Shown: positions 34,901-46,119 of the stretch, in pieces | Numbering within the stretch: the stretch's first letter is position 1 | Layout of the letters: every line of letters starts with the position of its first letter | Assembly (NCBI RefSeq): GCF_021462225.1 | Contig: NC_061805.1 | Coordinates: 32,381,958-32,445,957 of the forward strand | Source: Girardinichthys multiradiatus | Lineage: Eukaryota; Chordata; Actinopteri; Cyprinodontiformes; Goodeidae | Length of the DNA stretch: 64,000 bases | Direction: 5' to 3' | Made by a program: the position numbers and the translations under genes | Notes under the pieces: generated by a model | What the model saw: only the letters and a program-made list of their open reading frames with translations | Databases searched by the model: none | Told to the model about the DNA's origin: nothing

Positions 34901-37900
34901 CCGGTGTTGTGGAAGACCTCCTGTCTTGTTCCGGTACCAAAGAAAACTCACCCATCAGTCCTCCATGACTATAGACCTATTGTCCTGACGTCCCACATCA
35001 TGAAGGTCCTAGAGAGACTCCTGTTGGCCCACCTGAGTAAGCAAACAGTAAACCATCAGGACCCCCTTCAGTTTGCTTATCGCTGTGGAGTTGGAGTTGA
35101 AGATGCCATCATACACCTGCTTCAACAAACCCACAGTCATCTGGACAAAGCCAGCAGCACTGTGAAGATCATGTTCTTTGATTTCTCCAGTGCATTTAAT
35201 ACAATCCAACCTCATTTGCTTTGTCAGAAACTCCAGAAGACTCAGGTGGAGGCCTCAACAATCTCCTGGATCAAAGACTACCTGACAAACAGACCACAGT
35301 TTGTGAGACTGAAGGGTTGTGAGTCTAACCAGGTAGTCAGCAGCACAGGAGCACCACAGGGGACTGTACTCTCACCATTCCTTTTCACTCTGTACACCTC
35401 AGACTTCCAGTACAAGACAGACTCCTGTCATCTGCAGAAATACTCGGATGATTCTGCAGTCGTGGTGTGGATCAGAGATGGACAAGAAGCTGAGTACAGG
35501 AAGGTGGTGGACCGCTTTGTGGCATGGTGTGGAAACAATCATCTCATTTTGAACGTGACTAAAACAAAGGAGATGATTGTAGATTTTAAGAGAAACAGGA
35601 ATAAGTCAAAAAACTATTTCTATCATGGGAGAAGAAGTGGAGGTGGTGGAGGAGTATAAATACCTCGGTGTTCACCTGGACAACAGATTAGAGTGGAGAT
35701 GCAACTGTGAAGCCATCTACAAGAAGGGACAGAGCAGACTGTACTTCTTGAGGAAGCTTAGGTCCTTTGGTGTTTGCAGCAAGATGCTGCATATCTTCTA
35801 TAAGTCTGTTGTGGAGAGTGTGATCTCTTCTGCCATCATCTGCTGGAGAAGCAGCATCAGAGCCAGGGACTTAAAAAAGCTCAACAAGCTGATAAAAAAG
35901 GCTGGTTCTGTTCTGTGGACTCCTCTGGAACCTCTGGAGATCATTGTGGAAAGACGGATTCTTCATAAAATGAAGAACATTATGGAGAATCCTGAGCATC
36001 CTCTTCATGAGACTGTCCTACAACAACAGAGTGTCTTCAGTCAGAGGCTTCTTCAGATCTGCTGTAAGACGGAGCGCTACAGGAGATCCTTCCTGCCCAC
36101 AGCCATCAGCATCTACAACGACTCTTTGAAGAAACCTTCATAATATGAGCTACAACAACATTTAATTTCCCTTTGGGATTAATAAAGTATTTTTGAATTT
36201 GAATTTGATATCATATTCTTTTGAACCTCTTCAAATTCCTTACCAGACTCATCAACTGTTATAATCTTCTTTCTGAAGGCCTCAGGCAGCTCTTTGGATC
36301 TTTCTATGTTGTTAACTCTCACTTCAACAGTCATGAGCAGCACACTACACTAAAGGTCTGAACGTTAAACAGGGCAAGGCTGAATAGACCTAGCCTGTTT
36401 TCCTAATATTGTGCAGCCCCAGTGCACACTCAGCAATGGCAAACTACAACAGAAAAACAGTCTTGGTCTGAGTAAGAATTTTATAATTTCTTCTCCTGAG
36501 TTTGTCACTTATCTCCATTCGTGTTCCTCAGTTCTCCATTTGCTTTATTTTTCAGGAACAAGATGGTAAAAAATTGGGGTGTCGTCGGAGGGATCGCGGC
36601 TGCAATTGCAGCTGGAGTATACGTGCTGTGGGGCCCAATTACTGAGAAGAAAAAGAGGAACAGAGGTAAAAATTGGTCTGAGGGGAATTAAACTGAACCA
36701 ATTTTAAACTTTAACGAACTGTTATTGCATTCTTGGGGAATACAATATTGAGTATTCCCCAAGCGTCAGTATGTAACTGCTAAAGAAGCATCTGCATTGT
36801 TTGAAATGCAGGTTTTTAGAGTTCAGTTAATCTTGCTGCAGGTATGGGATCCACGTTCCCTCTATTTCATCTATTCTTTTGGTTTTTGTTTGCCAGGCAT
36901 CTCACATTTTCGAGTATTGATGTTTTTTATTGTCTTATTTGCTCCTGTGTTTCATCAGCAGCACTTCCTTGTCAGCTGATTAGGAGATTAAATTGGCTTT
37001 GGAAAGTTGGCTGGCTTCTTCCCCACATAAACAATTTCCCTGACTGTTTTAAACAAGGAAAATGGTTAGTAACAATGTCAGACATGACGAAAGTACCAGC
37101 AAAAACTCAAAATTTAAAGAAAAAAGTAAAACGCGTTATACCTGAAGCTACTGTAACAGAGTGTGCATTTAAATCTACAGAATATAAAGAACACAACGCT
37201 TAAGGCTGCAATTTACTATGGTTTGTGTTTCTCCACAGGTATGGTCCCAGGTCTGTTGAACCTAGGCAACACCTGCTTCTTGAACTCTTTGCTTCAGGGT
37301 TTGGCAGCATGTCCGTCTTTCATCAGATGGCTGGAGAAGTTTTCAGGTCTGCCCTCGATCCAGTCATGCAAAGACAACCAGCTGTCCTCCACCCTGCTGC
37401 AACTGCTCAAAGGTCAGTATGCAGTGGCTGACGCTTAAAATAGGTAAGAGCATAGAGAACCTACCAATGGTTTTTTTTACCACCTCACGCTTTGTGCCGT
37501 GACAGCTCTGTCCAGTGAGGAGCCTGGAGACGAGCATGTTCTAGATGCTGGATGCCTTCTGGATGTTCTCAGACTGTACCGCTGGCACATCAGCTCATTT
37601 GAGGAGCAGGTTGAACCATACTGCTGCAGACTGTTTTCTTTTAATAAGAACTGTATTTATACTGATCATTATCATGAATATCATACTCATTGTGGATGTT
37701 TAATGATGCACCTGAACTGTTATTTTTCCAGGGTCGAATGATTAGACAACAGACGACTTCCAATATATTTAGAAACGAGACCCTACACTCTTATTATTGA
37801 ATAACTGTCCTTAAGAAAGTTGCACCTCACCATGAACTTTTTAGCCATTAACATATACTCTGTGCAATGCACCAGTCTCATTGGCAGCAAAATAGACTCT

Positions 37901-40900
37901 CAGCATGTTGGTGCCACCACTATGCTTGACAGCTGGTTGTGTTCTTCGGTATGAAAGCCTCATCTTGACTCCTCTGCATATTCTTCTTGCCATTGTGTCT
38001 AAATAGCTCAATCCTTTTCTCGTCTGACTGTAAAACCTTTTTCTGGAAGGCATTTGGCTTGTCCACATGGGCAGCTGCAACTTTCAGTCGAGTTTCAAGG
38101 TGTCGACGTTTGAGCAGCTATTATCTGAGGATGACAGTTTGGGTCACATGGTTGAAACTTGGACATATTTGGCAGTTCCAACAGGGCTATGATTCGAAAC
38201 ACGCATGAACAGTGGTTCTGATTAAGCTTTCTGAATGGCTTCCTGAATGTCCTTGCCTCAGAACCTATTTAAAATGTAGACTATACTTAAATGCCTGATA
38301 TTTGCAAAGAAATCGACTAATTTAAAGGAGTTCTGCATATTCTGATGAAAAGAGTGGTCAAATATTCAAGCAGAATTATGCCAGAAGCTTGTTAATGGGT
38401 TAAAAAAAAGCAGGCAGCCCATTTGCAACTTCGCCAATGGAGATTTATCTCCTGTTATGTATACATTTTAGCCTGTGTGTATCATTTAGACCCTGTGTAG
38501 GTTAGAGAAAAACAAAATGAAATCAAACTTGAGCACCATATTTTTGTTTGTTAAAAATAATTAAAGGTGTTTTTTTTAGTCATTCCACCCTGGAAAAAAC
38601 AATGATTTTGAATGCATAATTATAAGCCTCAAATTAATATTACATCCATGCCAGCGATTGGTGATTGTAAACTTCTGACTGGAACAATAATTTATTGTGT
38701 GTTGTCTTAATAAAATCTAGTATCTCCTCTCTTAAGGATGCACATGAACTTTTTCATGTCCTCACATCTTCACTAGAGGAGGAGCGAAATCGGCAACCCA
38801 AAGTCACACATTTGTTTGACATTCAGTCCCTTGAGGCAAGTTCTCTCCACACCCACTAGGGATGCCAAACTGCAAAATTCACACCAATCTCTCTTTGCGG
38901 GTGCACATATTCCCATACTGTTCCCAGATCCACATGCATAGCCCTGAGTGTTTGGTAAAATGCTCTCCTACTTACTGTGTGTTTATTTTGTTTCTAGTCT
39001 CCTCCTGAAGACGATGACAAGGCTGTGGCCTGCATAAGTCGAGGTATGAGGAAAAAAAAAAGGTCTAATTGGTAAAACCAGCAATGAATGAGCTTCAGTT
39101 GTGTTTGTCTTTTTTTTTTTTTTTGGCAGCTCCTCTTCATCCGATCCCGGGTCCCTGGAAGTTCCAGCATCCTTTTCACGGTCGTCTAACGAGCAACATG
39201 TGGTGCAAGCGCTGTGAAATCCAAGTGCGTTCTTTATAACATATAGAACTAAGTAACTTACTAGTTTTAGTCATTTTGTGAATTACACCTCAACTTTGTC
39301 TTTTTTCATTTATAGAGTCCAGTGCGATATGACTCATTTGAGAGCCTCTCTCTGTCGATCCCTCTTCCTCAGTGGGTAAGCTAAAATGGCTGTAGTATTA
39401 AAATTATCCTTTACAATATTATTAATGCACAGTTTTTGTTACATTTTGTCAGGTTACATCCACAGACTTAAATTTATTGTATTGTGTAGTGCATTATTGT
39501 GAAGTGGAAAGAAAGAGATGTATGGTTCTCAAAGGGTTTTACAAATCCAACTCTAAAAAGTGGGGAATTAATATGTATTACTCTGGTACTCCTAAATAAA
39601 ATCCCAGGCAGAGTTCACCTGTGGGCAATTTAAACTTAGTATAAATTAGGCCTCAGAGGGTTGCTAGACAACATTAGTGAACAAAGACCATCATGAAGAC
39701 CAAGGAACACATCAGACAAGTCAGGTATAAAGCTGTGGAGACGTTTAAAGCAGGATAAGTTAGAAAATAATATTGCAAGCTTAGAACATCTCGCAGAACG
39801 GTTCAGTCCATCATCTAAAAATTGAAAGGGTATGATACAACTGCACACCTATCAATACCTAGCTGTCCACCTCCGTGGGAATGCAGGGTAAGGATAACAT
39901 TAATCAGATGCAGCCAAGAGCATCTTCCAGCAATACAAAGATCCTAAACATACAGCCTGAGCTACAATTGAATCCAAAATCCAAATCCAGTTTATTTATG
40001 AAGCACATTTTAAAAAAGCAAGTTTGCCAAAGTGCTGTAGACACTACAATAAGTAAAGATAAAACAAGACATTCAACAGTTCCAAAGTTTGGGAGCTATA
40101 ACAGAAAACACTCTGTCTCCTTTAAATTTATGTCCAGTGTTTGGGACTATTAAAAGCAGCTGTAGAGGAATGACATGTCGTTGTGACATCTATGAACGTA
40201 TATGTTGTCAGAAACTCCCCATCCAATCTGTTGGAGCTTGAGCTGATCTGTAAAGAACAATGGGCAAAAAATTCTAATGCTAAGCTGGTAGAGACATGCC
40301 CTAAAAAAATATTCTTCTACTATTTACTCAAAGGGGCTAAATCCATGCCAAACGTTTTATTGGTAAATAACCTTTGAAAAGTATCTCTCATTTTTATTCC
40401 ACTTCACAATAATTGTTTGTGTTGGTCTACCTCATAGAAGTCCAATAAAACACATGGACGTTTGTGGTTGTAATGTGACAAAATCTGGAAAAGCTCCAGC
40501 TCTGTAAATACTTTTGAAAGGCACTGTAACCCTTATCATTAACTGGTTTTTGTCTCTATTCATTTAAAATATCTTTCTCCTCAGGGTCGACCTCTCTCTC
40601 TAGATCAGTGTCTGCAGCATTTTATTTCATCAGAAACAATCAAAGAGGTGGAGTGTGAAAACTGCACAAAGGTATACCTGCTTTAGTAGCTGTAAAAAAA
40701 AAAAAAAAAAAGACCTCGCTTCTGAGCAGACATGGGGTGTGCTGGTCGACCTTTGATCTCGATTGTCTTTACGTTGTTCTCAAGCTTCAACAAGGAACGA
40801 CAAGGAACGGGCAAGTTTTAGAAAGCCAGAGGACAGCATTTGTTAAACAGCTGAAACTTGGAAAGGTATTTGTAATCCGTTTTTTTTTTTTTTACTAAAT

Positions 40901-43900
40901 AAAGGAAGAATAACTGTAACCCTTGTTTCGTATCCTTTAGCTCCCTCAGTGCCTCTGTATCCATCTACAAAGACTGACGTGGTCCAGCGAAGGAACCCCC
41001 ATCAAAAGACAGGAGCACGTCCAGTTTACAGAATATCTATCGATGGATTGCTACAAACACAACAGCTCCACACAGAGGAGTCAGTGGCTCACATCTGCTC
41101 CCAAAGCCATAAAGACAGAATGTTTGGATGATTCCACAGAACGGCTGAAAGCTAATGGGACCGGTGCGTTGGAATCCCCAGGTGTTTGTTTTATCAGCAT
41201 CCTTTTCCCTTCGCTTTTTCTCACTTCACGCTTGTACTTTCTTGTTCCAGATGCAGAACATCATAACAACAACAAACCTTTTTCTAATGGAACCGGTTCG
41301 TCTGTATTTCTTCTCTCTTGTGGTTTGAACCCACAGCTCGGCCTCACATATGACTTCAGGTATACTCAATAACAGGCGGAGGGTGCCCACTTATCAGGAA
41401 ACAGTGGAACCTTCGAATACGAACACGTCTTTATTTGTAGACCACTTTTAATACAGATAAAGTGTAACGACAAGTGATTAACAAAGGTTAAAATCAGACA
41501 TACGCAACACAATAGAACTGATCTAATTCAGTAAACACACACAAGATTAAACTGATAAATAAATTGGGGTAACACATTTTGAAGAGATACTCCCCACAAA
41601 ATTAACATGTAGCAATGCCAACTTAGGGTTAACTTTAGTTTTTAATGCAAAGCTGCAAAAGCAGAGCTTAATAAACTCAAAACTTGACGAAGTAAGCCTC
41701 TTAACTTGAGAGGACATATAAAAACATTTGCTTACAGAACTTCAATGTTGTTTTTGCTGTAGAATTTAAAGAAGAGGTAATTCTACATAGTGGTAAAACT
41801 TGCCGTCTTTGTTTAATTTTTTTTGTTAGGCCCGAGCAGGAAAACTGCAAGGGCCTATTGTAATCGCAAGAATTCTTATTCTTTGTTTGTTTGTTTTTTC
41901 CGTTGCGTCTTTGCGGGGCAATATGGGGACTTTGCCGTGCACCAAAACTCACCAAATTTTACCCACAATTGTCCCCCGCGTGAAATTCTTGATCCTTAAT
42001 GTCGTCGTAAGTGGGCGTGACCAAACCACTTAGCCACGCCCCCAAACGTGAGATAGGCCGAACCGTAAGTCGTAGAGATCTGAAATTCGGCACACATCAA
42101 ACCAAGAAAAAAAGTCTCTAGGGGTATGCCCTAAAACGCACAGGAAGTCAGCCATTTTGGGTCAAAGGCCAATTTTTGGCTGTTTTTCACTTTTACTCAC
42201 CTTGAACTTTAACAAACTCCTAGGGATTTTGAGCTATCGGCTTCATATTTCGTCAACATGCAGTTAAGGGGGATTAAAAGTTAACAAAATCCTGAGTTTT
42301 CGGCCATGTTTAGGGGATCTGGCCGGGACACAAACTTGGCGTTCGCGCCCAAACTAAAAAAATGCAATAACTTTCCCAACAAAACGCCAAATCACACCAA
42401 AGGTGGCATGAAGGAGGACCTTCGGGTTCTCGACGATCCTATGGGGTCATATGCTGACATCATCAAAGCCACACCCCTCAGAACAGGAAGTCACTTTTTT
42501 CACTTGGAAAGGTGCCTCTCTGACCCTCTTGACCCAATCAACTTGAAAGTGTGTCAGAAGACAGATAACTAGTGGGTCTAACTTCGTTTGAAGCACAGTG
42601 ACGTTTCATAAAAGGGCGTGGCCATGGCGGCGCAGCGAAATCAGACGTCACGCAATGGCCATACGTTTGGCTCTAAATTCCACATATATCATCTGATCTG
42701 CACCATGTGATTGAACCTTGTCCAGTCCCCAACAGAGATCTGATGACATATTTGGTGGGCGTGGCCTAATTTGTCTACAGCGCCCCCTAGAATATTTTAA
42801 AAAATCAGCCCCAAGCCATGCTTTGACCGAGGAATCTGAAATTTGGTACACATATGTAACTTGTCAGGACCTACAAGAAAGTCTCTTGGAGCGTTGGTCC
42901 AAACCCCACAGGAAGTCGGCCATTGTGGATTGAAGTTGCCATTTTGATCCCATTTTTGCTGTTTCTAGCCCGCATATCTGAGCGAACTCATCCTACAGCT
43001 TTTGACTTAGAGACTTGAAAATCACTCAGTAAACTCTTCAGGCATTGGGGATCAAAAGTTATCAAAAGCTTTTTGATACATGAAAGCATGTGGGCGTGGC
43101 CTCGCCTCAAAATATGACTTCTCGCCATAAAAGACGAAATTGATATAGCTGCTACAAGGAAAGTCACAGAGACCTGAAACCTTCTGGGATTGATCTGCCT
43201 CGACCCTCAACAATATTCACTGATCAGATGCTGACATCATTCAAGCCCCGCCCCCTGAGAACAGGAAGTGTCATGTTTTCCTTTAGAGAGTCAATGTTTG
43301 TTGTTCTTCACCTAATCAATGTGAAACTGTCCCAAGTAACATATAACATGATGGTCTTAGACAGTCGCCAGTACTGACTGTTTTAGCTTGAGGGTGAGCC
43401 TATGATGGCGTGGCGAATTCTGATGTCACGCCACTGCCATATGTTTGGCTCTAAATTACGTATGCATGGTCCGATTCACTCCAAACCAAATATGCTTGAT
43501 CTTTGTCAGCCCCTAAACACCTCTATTACATTACATTGTAAGCGCCACCTAGGACATTTCAACTGTTCTATCTCCCTCATACATCATCGGATCCACATGA
43601 AATGTAGTATACATCATCATGTAGTATACATGTTGCTGAACATGTTGCCACCGTCAGTTCATGACATCATTTCAGCTCCGCCCACTAATAAAAAACTCAG
43701 CGCAGCTTCCATCTGGAAGGTCGGATTTTCCCCAAATTTTAAATGCTTTTCGCCAGATGAGAACTCTGCACTACAGAAGATCATATGGCATGTCGCTCAA
43801 AGTCCCTCCTAGTGGTGATGTGTGGAACCTAATGGCAGCCTCTTCGATGCCAGACTCCCGCGGTCGCTGCACAAGCCGAGTTGCGCTGTTGTGCGAGGGA

Positions 43901-44799
43901 CTTCAAGGCTGCTTGCAGCTTTAATATTTATTTTGGTTTTAAGCTATTTTCTGTAGATTTCACTTTACCCCCTGTTTACATTGATTGTGGTTCTGTTCCC
44001 TTCTTGGACCAGAGCCAAACCAAAATGAAACTGAGCATCCTCCTGCTGGAAGATGTTTAATTTACTATTAATCATATTTCCATGCACCAGACTATGAATA
44101 TATTAGAGAAAATAATTTCAAATCGTTAGTTGTCAAAAGGGTGACAAATTGACCTGTGGTTGGTTTAAAACCTCCTTTGGGAGATGGTTCCTTTTAGTTC
44201 CTAAATAAATCTGGGCACAATAAGACCAAAACTGCAAAGGTGTAAAGTGGCAAATGGCTGAAATTAACATCATCTGTTTAACTCTTAGAAAGCAGAGCAG
44301 TGTTTTTAACATAAGTGTTATATATTAGCATTTATAGCATAAATTATAATGTATATGATTTTTTTTAAATGATGATGAGTATGTTTGACATTGTTGGAGA
44401 TGGTGATCTGCAATTTGTTTTATAAGTGATACAGTTCAAGAAAGTGGAGCACGCTGTACTTTGTCTCATCTGTAGGGATGCACAAGTTGGACGTGTAGAT
44501 ATTTTCAAACCGAGCTGATGTCCTGATCTCGTTGTGTTTCCTTCAGGTCCACAGAGTATTTATTCCAGCTTACCGCGGTGTTGGTTCACCATGGCGACAT
44601 GCACTCAGGACATTTCGTCACCTACCGCCGCAGCCCTCCTTCGCACTGCAGCGCCTCACCCTTCAGCTGTCAGTGGCTTTGGGTGTCAGACGACTCTGTG
44701 CGGAAAGCCAGCCTGCAGGAGGTGCTGTCTTCCAGCGCATACATGCTCTTCTACGAGAGAGTGCGAAATTCAACCCCCAGCCAGCGATCGGACGAGTAG
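31922..44799 (+). CDS. usp30: Ubiquitin carboxyl-terminal hydrolase 30
   Basis: USP30 is an outer-mitochondrial-membrane deubiquitinase that removes Lys6-linked ubiquitin and opposes Parkin-driven mitophagy. Thirteen coding exons join in phase: 31922-31992, 36556-36665, 37239-37412, 37506-37609, 38737-38835, 38998-39043, 39130-39224, 39316-39375, 40585-40671, 40785-40865, 40941-41163, 41251-41359 and 44547-44799, giving 503 aa (human 517). The membrane anchor follows NKMVKNWG (GGIAAAIAAGVYVLWG). The catalytic Cys is in NLGNTCF, the His in MHSGHFVTYRR, and the family's unusual third residue, Ser, is in WVSDD. Zinc-finger pairs are CKRC and CENC. Intron 5 uses a GC donor at 38836. An in-frame ATG at 31910 could add four residues; 31922 was chosen by length similarity to the fish family. 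The last intron holds a 2-kb repeat. Confidence 0.93.
32982..36208 (+). mobile_element. L2-clade LINE, near full length, in usp30 intron 1
   Basis: This non-LTR retrotransposon lies in the same orientation as usp30. The 5' end (ATTCTAGAATTGTGCCGC) is shared with the minus-strand copy ending near 49480. The apurinic-type endonuclease is visible as NVRSLGNKLDEL, CFTETWL, ISGDFNHAS and GKSDHN. The reverse transcriptase (33728-35659) has GPDHVSPRVL, DFSSAFNTIQP, TGAPQGTVLSP and the YSDD catalytic motif. The C-terminal part (35625-36143) is in another frame. At least three frame breaks occur (near 33580, 33735 and 35630), so the copy is probably dead. The 3' end is GGGATTAATAAAGTA followed by a TTGAATTTGAATTTG tail. 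Clade assignment rests on motif recognition. Confidence 0.85.
37830..38300. mobile_element. Tc1-like transposase fragments in usp30 intron 4
   Basis: On the minus strand 37841-38080 encodes a Tc1-type central region (QPAVKHSGGTNMLRV, then FAANETGALHRV). A plus-strand trace near 38170 (FQQGYDSKH) resembles the segment containing the second catalytic aspartate. The two pieces are in opposite orientation, so the copy is rearranged or two fragments abut. It is not functional. Confidence 0.45.
38836..38841 (+). promoter_or_regulatory. GC splice donor of usp30 intron 5
   Basis: The exon ending CTTGAG is followed by GCAAGT rather than GTAAGT. Apart from the C the donor matches the consensus perfectly, as is usual for GC-AG introns. 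The phase with the next exon (38998) is correct, so this is the authentic donor rather than an annotation error. Confidence 0.8.
39420..40530 (+). mobile_element. Degenerate Tc1/mariner copy in usp30 intron 8
   Basis: The left arm contains GTGAAGTGGAAAGAAAGAG. The interior carries the remnant GACCAAGGAACACATCAGAC of the transposase start, and the right end is AAATACTTTTGAAAGGCACTG. It has multiple stops and no intact frame. It fills most of the intron between the exons ending 39375 and starting 40585. Confidence 0.55.
41830..43925. mobile_element. 2.1-kb unclassified repeat element in usp30 last intron
   Basis: A block starting near TAGGCCCGAGCAGGAAAACTG and ending GGCTGCTTGCAGCTTTAATA differs in composition from its surroundings. 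It is built from imperfect direct repeats about 0.75 kb apart. The phrases CTGAAATTCGGCACACAT and CTGAAATTTGGTACACAT recur, as do CACAGGAAGTCAGCCATT and CACAGGAAGTCGGCCATT, and GCTGACATCATCAAAG and GCTGACATCATTCAAG. No transposase-like frame was recognised. Both ends look like a repeat that is widespread in teleosts, but I cannot place it in a superfamily. Confidence 0.5.
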
Positions 44800-46119
44800 T
44801 TGGGACCTCACAGCCTGATCGAGCTCTGCCTTTTGCAGTAACTACATGGTTACCAACGGCTAGCTTTTTGACTGTAGTTTTGCACCGATTGTCACAGCGT
44901 TGGCGTAATGGACACCTCCTGCTGCTCAGATGCTCACAGAAGGAAGCTGGTAATCCCAAAGATAAAGACCCTGCAGGATTTCTCTCAAGTATCATTGGTC
45001 ATATAAGCTAATTTTCTTTACCACATTGAATTGTTTCCTGTAACGGACAAAAGGAACTGGAATACCTGACAGAGCCCTGTGATTACACTGTTGAGAGGAG
45101 TTTTTAAAATTATTTTTGTTGGCTTTGTAATCATGTAGTGGTGTGTATATATGAATGAAATATGACTTCAGATGTTCCCATTAATGTGCCCAAATTTCCT
45201 AAAATTACAGATACAAAATAAGTTAAAGAGATGTTACTTAAGAGCTGTTACACATTAGAAAACACCAGTTTAAAAAGTCTCAGCTCCACCTCTGTTGTTT
45301 AATTACCATAATCATTCCCAACAGTGGCTGAAAGCTGTTTTCCACTGAAAGGTTCAGCTAATGTACTGCCATTATAAATCATCCATATGCTCTAGATTGT
45401 AGACCTGCATGGTTGAAGATAAAGTGCCATGTTGTTTTTAAAGTTCAGAAACTATTAGGACTATCCTATGGGAGATCTTACCTGAAAGTATGATGCAAAC
45501 AAACCATGGTGTCCAGGTTCTACAGATTCTTTGTTGGCTCCCTTAACAAAACATGATCCTGTGCAGAGGCTTCTAGGTAATGTTTTTAAATTCTCAGCAG
45601 TAGATTACTGCAGTTTCCTACCAAACCAATAAAGTTTAAATGCAAAAGTGCCTCTTTGAATGTTTGCACTGATGTATTTTCATGTCTTTAAAGGTGATTG
45701 TTTTCAAATGTAAAAACAAAAAAGTTTACTTTTGTGTTTTATTAAAGTAAGCTTGTAGTGTTTTTAAACAGATTGCTGAAAATGCAACCAAATCAACATA
45801 ACCTTATAATGCATTAGGATATGCCTTTGACCAAAAGACTTTGAAAAAAGTCTTTAGGATTTAAAATTTAGAAAATAATATTTTTAATGTAGAAATATGT
45901 TTTAAAACTGGAACAAATTAAGTGCGACAAAGCCCTCACTGTAAGCCCTCTAAACTGCACAACAGAGCCCAATTATTCCATGTCATTGAGAACTGCAATA
46001 TGGTTTTGGTCTACTTGTGGAATAGCTTTGTTTAAAAATTCTATCGAACATGTTTGATATAATTTTTTTCAAGCAGAACTGTGCACTGACCCTAAAACCA
46101 CAGCTGGGTTATTCAGTTT
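44800..46119 (+). other. usp30 3' UTR and flank
   Basis: After the usp30 stop there is no further coding block. AATAAA at 45628-45633, about 830 bp past the stop, is the best poly(A) signal, followed by T-rich sequence. The remainder up to the L2 element is AT-rich without recognised features. Confidence 0.5.

Noticed and set aside
41251..41295. usp30 exon 12 ending at the donor-like GTTCG at 41296
   Set aside because: That end would put the last exon out of frame. Extending to 41359 restores phase and aligns with the family's spacer before the catalytic His region.
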